DNA of 64,000 nucleotides, taken from positions 1 through 64,000 of the forward strand of contig NZ_JAECRZ010000002.1 in assembly GCF_016019955.1 (NCBI RefSeq). The letters run 5' to 3'. This stretch comes from Thiosulfatihalobacter marinus. Lineage in GTDB: Bacteria; Pseudomonadota; Alphaproteobacteria; Rhodobacterales; Rhodobacteraceae. The notes beneath the pieces are model-generated. The model saw nothing but the letters and a program-made list of their open reading frames with translations, was not told the origin of the DNA and made no database searches. Positions 58,194 through 64,000 of the stretch are shown one piece after another. The translations under genes were made by a program, and so were the position numbers. Each line of letters opens with the position of its first letter. The stretch's first letter is position 1.

Positions 58194-59486
58194 TCAGAGG
58201 TTCGGGTAAAGCGGGAAGCGGGCGCAGAGATCGGCGACCTTGGCCTTGACGGCCTGTTCGACGGCCCCGTTGCCGTCTTCGCCATTTGCCGCCAGCCCGT
58301 CGACCACTTCGACGATCATGTCGGCGATCTGGCGGAACTCTGCCGCGCCAAAGCCGCGCGTGGTGCCCGCCGGGGTGCCCAGGCGGATGCCGGATGTCAC
58401 CATCGGCTTTTCCGGGTCAAACGGGATGCCGTTCTTGTTGCAGGTGATATGGGCGCGGCCCAGTGCCTTTTCGGTGGCATTGCCCTTGACGCCCTTGGGA
58501 CGCAGATCCACCAGCATCACATGGGTGTCGGTGCCGCCGGTGACAATATCCAGACCGCCCTTCATCAACTGGTCGGCCAATGCCACGGCATTGGCGCGCA
58601 CCTGTTTCTGATAGTCCTTGAATTCGGGTCGCAGAGCCTCGCCAAAGGCCACCGCCTTGGCGGCGATCACATGCATCAGCGGGCCGCCTTGCAGGCCGGG
58701 GAAGATGGCCGAGTTCACCTTTTTGGCGATGGCCTCGTCATTGGTGAGGATCATGCCGCCGCGCGGGCCGCGCAATGTCTTGTGGGTGGTGGTGGTGGCC
58801 ACATCGGCATAAGGGAAGGGCGAGGGGTGCTCGCCCGCCGCCACGAGGCCGGCAAAATGGGCCATGTCGACCATCAGGTAGGCGCCAACCGCGTCGGCAA
58901 TCTCGCGGAACCTGGCAAAATCGATCTGGCGGGGAATGGCCGAGCCACCGGCAATGATCAGTTTGGGCTGATGCTCCATGGCCAGCGCGGCCACTTCGTC
59001 ATAGTCGATCAGATTGTCCTGCTTGCGCACGCCGTACTGGATGGCATTGAACCACTTGCCCGACTGGTTGGGCGCGGCGCCGTGGGTCAGGTGCCCGCCC
59101 GAGGCGAGGTTCATGCCCAGAATGGTGTCGCCGGGCTGGATCAGCGCCATGAAGGCGCCCTGGTTGGCCTGGCTGCCCGAATTCGGCTGAACATTGGCGA
59201 AGTCGCAGCCAAACAACTCCCTGGCGCGGTCGATGGCCAGTTGTTCGGCCACGTCCACATACTGGCAGCCGCCGTAATAGCGGCGTCCGGGATAGCCTTC
59301 GGCGTATTTGTTGGTCATCACCGAACCCTGCGCTTCCATCACGGCGGCGGATACGATGTTTTCGGAAGCGATCAGTTCGATCTCGTCGCGCTGACGGCCC
59401 AGTTCCCTGGTGATCGAGCTGAACAATTCGGGATCGCGGCTGGAAAGCGCCTCGGTGAAAAAGCCGGTGTCGCGCGTTTCGGTCAT
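58194..59486 (-). CDS. glyA: Serine hydroxymethyltransferase
   Basis: A 430-residue PLP enzyme that interconverts serine and glycine with tetrahydrofolate. Family blocks are [37 protein letters not shown], and the PLP-lysine in [14 protein letters not shown]. Divergent from nadK across 177 bases. I saw no glycine or SAM riboswitch in that gap. Confidence 0.97.
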   Translation of the reverse strand: MTETRDTGFFTEALSSRDPELFSSITRELGRQRDEIELIASENIVSAAVMEAQGSVMTNKYAEGYPGRRYYGGCQYVDVAEQLAIDRARELFGCDFANVQPNSGSQANQGAFMALIQPGDTILGMNLASGGHLTHGAAPNQSGKWFNAIQYGVRKQDNLIDYDEVAALAMEHQPKLIIAGGSAIPRQIDFARFREIADAVGAYLMVDMAHFAGLVAAGEHPSPFPYADVATTTTHKTLRGPRGGMILTNDEAIAKKVNSAIFPGLQGGPLMHVIAAKAVAFGEALRPEFKDYQKQVRANAVALADQLMKGGLDIVTGGTDTHVMLVDLRPKGVKGNATEKALGRAHITCNKNGIPFDPEKPMVTSGIRLGTPAGTTRGFGAAEFRQIADMIVEVVDGLAANGEDGNGAVEQAVKAKVADLCARFPLYPNL

Positions 59487-59663
59487 GGGGGTGCTCCGGT
59501 GCAGGTGGTGACGTTGGCGCAGTTCGTAGCGGAAAGCACATGCGGTTAAAAGGTCTCAAAGCGACGCAAATGCTTGTCACTGCGCCCTTGATGGTGCAGG
59601 TCATAAACATATGCCCCGATCGGAAACCTGTGTCGGGGCCGGGAAACCCGACGCGAGGCTGCC

Positions 59664-60425
59664 ATGCCACAGAGAATCGCCTTTCTCGCCAGCGACGCCC
59701 CCGTGGCGCAAACCGCCCGCGCGGCCCTGGTCGGGCGCTATGGGAATTGCGATGTGGACAAGGCCGAGGTGATCGTGGCGCTGGGCGGCGACGGGTTCAT
59801 GTTGCAGACAATGCACGCGACACAGGCGCTGGACGTGCCGGTTTATGGCATGAACCGGGGCACGGTCGGGTTCCTGATGAACCGATACAGCGAAGGCGAT
59901 TTGCCCGATCGGCTGGCCGCGGCGGAGGAAGAGGTGCTGAACCCGCTGGCCATGCGCGCGACCTGCGTTGACGGCTCGGTGCATGAGGCGCTGGCGATCA
60001 ACGAGGTGTCGCTGCTGCGGGCCGGGCCGCAGGCGGCAAAGTTGCGGGTGACGGTGGATGGCCGGTTGCGCATGGAAGAACTGGTCTGCGACGGCGCGTT
60101 GGTCTGTACCCCGGCGGGATCGACCGCCTATAACTACTCGGCGCATGGCCCGATCCTGCCGATCGGCTCGGATGTGCTGGCGCTGACCGCGATCGCGCCG
60201 TTTCGACCGCGCCGCTGGCGGGGCGCGCTGGTGCCGAAATCCGCGGTGGTGCGGTTCGAGATCCTGAACCCCGAAAAACGCCCCGTGATGGCCGAAGCAG
60301 ACAGCCGCGCGGTGCGAAATGTGCGTTCCGTGGAAATCCGTTCGGAAATGGCGGTGCAGCATCATATCCTGTTTGACCCGGGTCATGGGCTGGAAGAGCG
60401 GCTGATCCGCGAACAGTTCGTCTAG
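59664..60425 (+). CDS. nadK: NAD kinase
   Basis: A 253-residue kinase making NADP from NAD. The catalytic GGDG motif is at residues 41-44 ([10 protein letters not shown]), followed by [12 protein letters not shown] and [19 protein letters not shown] small hairpin (GTCGGG/CCCGAC, 59632-59652) lies just before the ribosome site. The stop is 10 bases from convergent cyclase. Confidence 0.95.
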   Translation: MPQRIAFLASDAPVAQTARAALVGRYGNCDVDKAEVIVALGGDGFMLQTMHATQALDVPVYGMNRGTVGFLMNRYSEGDLPDRLAAAEEEVLNPLAMRATCVDGSVHEALAINEVSLLRAGPQAAKLRVTVDGRLRMEELVCDGALVCTPAGSTAYNYSAHGPILPIGSDVLALTAIAPFRPRRWRGALVPKSAVVRFEILNPEKRPVMAEADSRAVRNVRSVEIRSEMAVQHHILFDPGHGLEERLIREQFV

Positions 60426-60435
60426 CCGCCCGCCG

Positions 60436-61665
60436 TCAGTCGAGCGTGAACAGTTCGACGCGTTCGGCAACCCCGCGTAGCCGGTACTGGCCCAGCGAAA
60501 CCAGCGCAGGGCGCCTGTCGAGATGCGGGCGTGCGACGTGGGCGGAGATCACCACGGGCTGATCCACCTGGGCGCACATGCCCGACAGGCGCGCGGTCGT
60601 GTTCACGGCGGGGCCGATCACGGTGAAATCAAGCCGGTTGCGCCCGCCGATATTGCCATAGGCCACTTCCCCTGCATGAAGCGCCATCGTGGCATCTGTG
60701 ATCGGCAGCTTTTCGGACAGGCGCCTGGCGTTCACTTCGGCCATACCGGCACGCAGGGCCTCGACCGTGTCCAGCGCGGCGCTGCCGGCCTCGGCTTCGT
60801 CATCGTCGGTGAACACTGCCAGCAGTCCGTCGCCGATGAACTTCAGAACGTTGCCGCCGCGTTCCTCGATCCGCTCTACCACCATGCCGTAATAGTCGTT
60901 CAGCATATTGATCAGCGCATCGCTTTCCAGGGTTTCCGAGAGTCGGGTAAAGCCCGCGAGGTCGAACATCAGGATCACCGCGCCAATCCGTTCGGTGGTG
61001 CCACGCAGGATCTCGCCGCGCAAAACGCGGCGGCTGGCATCGTCGCCGAGATAGGCGCCCAGAAGGTCGCGCGCCATGCGGTAGTTCGCGTTGGACTTCA
61101 GCGCCAGACCAAGCACGGGAAGGATGGTGCGCAGGTCGTCGATATCGGTTTCTGAAAACCCGCCGGGGTGATCCGTTGTCCATGAGGCCAGCACCCCCAC
61201 CGCGCTGGCCAGCGGGTCGGTCACGTCGCCGGGGCGGTTGCGCGTCTGGTCGGTGAAGCTGAGCTGCTGGGCGAAATACTCGGTCGCCCCCTGCGCCAGC
61301 ATTTCCTCGAACATCGGGAATTCAAAGGGGCGCAATGCGGGCGAGATCGGGCGGCGCAGTTCGTCGGCGTCGCCCTCGACCAAAGCCTTGAGCGGGCTGT
61401 CGTCCCAGCCGGTGGTGACATCGAGATCACGGACATACTGTTCGTGCAGGAAACCGCCCTTGCGCTTCCAGCGATAGGCGACCCCGCCGACCGTTGGGTG
61501 CTGGGCGCGCATCGAAAGGTTGGCTCGCAGGATCGGAAGGCCCGCCGCAATCAGGCGTTCGCAGAAGTCTTCGGTCAGCGTATCAAACGTGGTGCCGATC
61601 ACCCCGTGGTGGGTGATCCACTCGCAGATCTCGCGAATCTGATGCTTGCGACGGGGCGGTGTCAT
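60436..61665 (-). CDS. Adenylate/guanylate cyclase domain protein
   Basis: A 409-residue class III cyclase. The C-terminal catalytic domain (from about residue 215) begins GAVILMFDLAGFTRLSETL, with a metal-binding aspartate, then ...GNVLKFIGDGLLAVFTDDD with the second aspartate region. The N-terminal part (residues 1-200) is a poorly defined sensor-like domain. No transmembrane segment. Product (cAMP or cGMP) and stimulus are not clear. Confidence 0.87.
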   Translation of the reverse strand: MTPPRRKHQIREICEWITHHGVIGTTFDTLTEDFCERLIAAGLPILRANLSMRAQHPTVGGVAYRWKRKGGFLHEQYVRDLDVTTGWDDSPLKALVEGDADELRRPISPALRPFEFPMFEEMLAQGATEYFAQQLSFTDQTRNRPGDVTDPLASAVGVLASWTTDHPGGFSETDIDDLRTILPVLGLALKSNANYRMARDLLGAYLGDDASRRVLRGEILRGTTERIGAVILMFDLAGFTRLSETLESDALINMLNDYYGMVVERIEERGGNVLKFIGDGLLAVFTDDDEAEAGSAALDTVEALRAGMAEVNARRLSEKLPITDATMALHAGEVAYGNIGGRNRLDFTVIGPAVNTTARLSGMCAQVDQPVVISAHVARPHLDRRPALVSLGQYRLRGVAERVELFTLD

Positions 61666-61689
61666 GCCGCCCCGTACAAGGCGTTTGTG

Positions 61690-63582
61690 TCAATCCCTGG
61701 CATAGCCAATTGTTTGCAGTGCTTCCTTGATTTCGTCAAGGATTGCCGGATCGTCGATTGTGGCCGGCATCTTGTACGGCGTGCAATCTGCGATATTCAC
61801 CATGGTCCCGCGCAAGATCTTGCCCGACCGTGTCTTGGGCAGGCGGTCCACCACCACGGCCAGCTTGAACGCCGCCACCGGGCCGATCTTTTCGCGCACC
61901 AGTTTGACAACCTCTTTCACCACGTCGCCATGATCCCGATCGACCCCGGCATTCAGGCACAGGAACCCCAACGGCATCTGGCCTTTGAGCTGATCGGTCA
62001 CGCCGATCACGGCGCATTCCGCCACCTCGGGATGGCTGGCGAGAACCTCTTCCATCGCGCCGGTCGACAGGCGGTGCCCGGCGACATTGATCACGTCGTC
62101 GGTGCGCGCCATGATGTAGACATAGCCGTCTTCGTCCATCATGCCCGCGTCGCCGGTTTCGTAATAGCCGGGAAAAGTGTTGAGGTAGGATTTCTTGAAT
62201 CGCTCTTCGGCGTTCCAAAGGTTGGGCAGCGTGCCGGGCGGCAGCGGCAGTTTCACGGCAATGGCACCCAGCGTTCCGGGCTCAACCGGGTGTCCGGCGT
62301 CGTCCAGAATGGTCACCTCATACCCCGGCATCGGGACCGTCGGGGACCCAAGCTTGGTGGGCAGTTCCTCGATCCCAAGCGGATTCGCGGCGATGGCCCA
62401 GCCGGTTTCGGTTTGCCACCAGTGATCAACCACCGGCACCTTGAGCTGGTCCTGCGCCCAGACGATGGTATCCGGGTCCGCGCGTTCCCCGGCAAGATAC
62501 ACCTGCTTGAGACAGGAAAGATCATATTTTCCGACATATTCACCGGTCGGATCCTCGCGCTTTACCGCGCGGAACGCGGTCGGGGCGGTAAAGAACGACT
62601 TGACGTTATGCTCGGAAATCACCCGCCAGAAAGTGCCCGCATCCGGCGTGCCGACAGGTTTGCCCTCGAACACGATGGTGGTGTTGCCATGGATCAGCGG
62701 ACCGTAACAGATATAGGAGTGGCCCACGACCCAGCCCACGTCGGACGCGGCCCAGAACACGTCGCCCGGATCGACATTGTAGATATTCTTCATGGTCCAG
62801 TTCAGCGCCACAAGCTGCCCGGCGGTGTGCCGGATCACGCCCTTGGGCTGGCCCGTGGTGCCCGACGTATAAAGGATATAGGCCGGGTGGTTGCCCTCGA
62901 CCGGTACGCATTCGGCCGGCTCCACACCATACTGGAACCCATGCCAGTTGTAATCGCGCCCCTCGATCAGCTTGGCAACTTCCTGTTCGCGCTGGAAAAT
63001 GACGGTGAAATCCGGCTTGTGATCGGCCAGGTCGATAGCCCCGTCCAGCAGCGGTTTGTAATGCACCACGCGGCCCGGCTCCAATCCGCAGGAGGCGGCG
63101 ATGATCGCCTTGGGCCTGGCATCATTGATACGCACGGCCAGCTCGTTGGCGGCAAATCCCCCGAACACGACCGAATGAATGGCGCCCAGACGGGCACAGG
63201 CCAGCATAGCTTCCAATGCCTCGGGGATCATCGGCATGTAGATGATGACGCGGTCGCCCTTTTCCACACCCTTGGCGCGCAGCGCACCGGCCAGGTTGGC
63301 GACACGGTTGCGCAGTTCGACAAAAGAGATTTCGCGCTTGGTATGGGTAATGGGCGAGTCATAGATGATGGCGGTCTGTTCGCCGCGCCCGGCCTCGACA
63401 TGACGATCCACCGCGTTCCAGCAGGTGTTGACCCTGGCATCCGCAAACCATTCAAACAGGTTGCCGCCCTTGTCAAACAGCGCCTTGCTGGGCGGCTTGT
63501 CCCAGTCGATCGCCTGCGCTGCCTGCATCCAGAACCCTTCGGGGTCGTTCTTCCAGCTTTGGTAAACGTCTTGATAGCCCAT
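61690..63582 (-). CDS. prpE: Propionyl-CoA synthetase
   Basis: A 630-residue ANL-superfamily acyl-CoA ligase. Core motifs are YTSGTTGQPKGV, the YETGDAGMMDEDGY block and the acetylatable lysine in TRSGKILRGTM. The YQSWKNDPEGFWMQAAQAI opening and overall length match PrpE rather than acetyl-CoA synthetase. It activates propionate for the propionyl-CoA pathway. The promoter region contains repeated TTTGCAAA-like boxes. Confidence 0.9.
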   Translation of the reverse strand: MGYQDVYQSWKNDPEGFWMQAAQAIDWDKPPSKALFDKGGNLFEWFADARVNTCWNAVDRHVEAGRGEQTAIIYDSPITHTKREISFVELRNRVANLAGALRAKGVEKGDRVIIYMPMIPEALEAMLACARLGAIHSVVFGGFAANELAVRINDARPKAIIAASCGLEPGRVVHYKPLLDGAIDLADHKPDFTVIFQREQEVAKLIEGRDYNWHGFQYGVEPAECVPVEGNHPAYILYTSGTTGQPKGVIRHTAGQLVALNWTMKNIYNVDPGDVFWAASDVGWVVGHSYICYGPLIHGNTTIVFEGKPVGTPDAGTFWRVISEHNVKSFFTAPTAFRAVKREDPTGEYVGKYDLSCLKQVYLAGERADPDTIVWAQDQLKVPVVDHWWQTETGWAIAANPLGIEELPTKLGSPTVPMPGYEVTILDDAGHPVEPGTLGAIAVKLPLPPGTLPNLWNAEERFKKSYLNTFPGYYETGDAGMMDEDGYVYIMARTDDVINVAGHRLSTGAMEEVLASHPEVAECAVIGVTDQLKGQMPLGFLCLNAGVDRDHGDVVKEVVKLVREKIGPVAAFKLAVVVDRLPKTRSGKILRGTMVNIADCTPYKMPATIDDPAILDEIKEALQTIGYARD

Positions 63583-63601
63583 GGCATTCTCCTCCGAACT
63601 C

Positions 63602-63798
63602 GTTGCAAATGTGTTACGCAAGCCAACGGCTTTGCGGCAAGATACTTTGGCGACGCCGCGTCAGATTACCGCAAAATATTTGCAGGAAAAGCGGATAATA
63701 GCTTGCAAATTTTTGCAAACATGGCGATATTCGCGATTTTCTTGGGTGTGACGCGAGTTTTTGCAAAACTGCAAATTTTCCGTGTGCAAAACTTGCAG
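63602..63798. promoter_or_regulatory. Cluster of TTTGCAAA-like boxes upstream of prpE
   Basis: GTTGCAAA (63602-63609), CTTGCAAA/TTTGCAAA (63702-63709 and 63712-63719), TTTGCAAA/ACTGCAAA (63760-63767 and 63768-63775) and TGTGCAAA/ACTTGCAG (63783-63798) form several closely paired copies. PccR, a short-chain fatty acyl-CoA regulator of Rhodobacter sphaeroides, is described as binding paired TTTGCAAA boxes. No ScfR-family gene is in the window. The stretch 63583-63880 has no gene. Confidence 0.6.
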
Positions 63799-63825
63799 CT
63801 CAGAGGCCGCGGGATTCGCCGCCCC

Positions 63826-63874
63826 TTCATTTTGCCGAAAATACTCCGGGGGGTGTGGGGGGCTGGCCCCCCAC
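63826..63874 (-). terminator. Terminator of malic enzyme gene with recurrent 3' motif (copy 2)
   Basis: On the minus strand, stem GTGGGGGG/CCCCCCAC (63855-63862 with 63867-63874) with a CCAG loop is followed by the motif CCGGAGTATTTTCGG and AAAATGAA. The same kind of string is seen after the Hint gene. It lies seven bases past the malic enzyme stop. Confidence 0.65.
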
Positions 63875-63880
63875 TGCGAC

Positions 63881-64000
63881 CTAGCCGTAATGCGCCACAG
63901 GCGTTCCGGCGATTGCCGCCACGTTCAGCAAGCCGCGTGCGGTGATGGACGGGCTGACGATATGGGCCTTGTTGCCCATCCCCATCAGGATCGGTCCCAC
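63881..64000 (-). CDS. NADP-dependent malic enzyme, C-terminal end (partial)
   Basis: The minus strand encodes 39 residues up to a TAG at 63881-63883, beginning at the window edge. The stretch VGPILMGMGNKAHIV, SPSITARGLLNVAAIAG and TPVAHYG matches the end of the phosphotransacetylase-like domain of large MaeB-type malic enzymes. The catalytic domain lies outside the window, so function rests on the C-terminal match alone. Confidence 0.8.
   Translation of the reverse strand: MGPILMGMGNKAHIVSPSITARGLLNVAAIAGTPVAHYG

Noticed and set aside
59487-59663. Glycine or SAM/SAH riboswitch between glyA and nadK
   Set aside because: Only a small GTCGGG/CCCGAC hairpin is present; none of the conserved riboswitch cores was found.
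61444-63945. An 833-codon open frame on the + strand opposite prpE
   Set aside because: The opposite strand encodes a complete propionyl-CoA synthetase with all family motifs; the + frame has none.

Overview
The window is a 64 kb stretch of a GC-rich alphaproteobacterial chromosome, most likely a member of the Rhodobacterales (Roseobacter group). The evidence is the gene set and style: short ETC complex I (NDUFS4-like) protein, RTX and Hint-domain proteins, an HlyC-like acyltransferase, a five-step Hut pathway, Entner-Doudoroff genes, a NosP/FIST three-gene signalling set, and a recurrent 3'-flanking motif (CCGG..GTATTT..AAAA.GAA). It is mostly ordinary metabolic chromosome with a small accessory edge on the left. 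No rRNA, tRNA or CRISPR array was recognised.

Layout. 1-1160: outer end of an IS3-family element running off the window, stacked inverted repeats and an AT-richer gene of unknown function. 1230-3419: uvrB. 3715-7842: an RTX/beta-helix calcium-binding protein, a structured 570-bp gap, an NDUFS4-like gene, then an HlyC-type lysine acyltransferase directly coupled to a VCBS-Hint protein. 7955-16099: histidine degradation, with hutI-hutH-hutG-hutU leftward and hutF-hutC rightward, followed by a GntR regulator. 16112-20870: a LacI regulator divergent from a four-gene tetronate (threonate/erythronate-type) operon ltnD-otnK-otnC-otnI. 20854-32942: a xylose locus (glk, xylG, xylH, xylF, ROK regulator, and xylB-xylA-galM) into which a CRTAC1-family protein and a MauG/CcpA-type dihaem peroxidase are interleaved. 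Two related palindromes mark the likely operators.

33166-40381: CueR-like regulator, a TRAP permease pair without a binding protein, a TauE/SafE permease, TrmO, a 260-bp MITE-like element, a tandem UspA protein, an ATP-grasp protein and cysteine synthase. 40647-43893: divergent katG and oxyR. 43876-50036: a gap-zwf-edd-eda operon divergent from a LacI regulator. 50033-57938: CbiX-like protein, DUF4202 protein, hybrid histidine kinase + FIST sensor + LuxR response regulator, a YbaY-META protein, a 60-residue membrane protein, an esterase and an unknown membrane-anchored protein. 58194-64000: glyA, nadK, a class III cyclase, prpE with a promoter full of TTTGCAAA-like boxes, and the last 39 codons of a malic enzyme.

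How it works together. The window is rich in sugar and amino-acid catabolism, with each catabolic unit carrying its own local repressor and a visible palindromic operator (tetronate, xylose, Entner-Doudoroff). Gene packing is tight: six convergent pairs overlap at their 3' ends, and the seventh (trmO/uspA) appears to have shared a single CTAG stop palindrome before the MITE inserted into it. The most unusual items are that insertion, the acyltransferase-Hint pair, the hairpin-rich locus at 5760-5925 and the two copies of the 3' motif.
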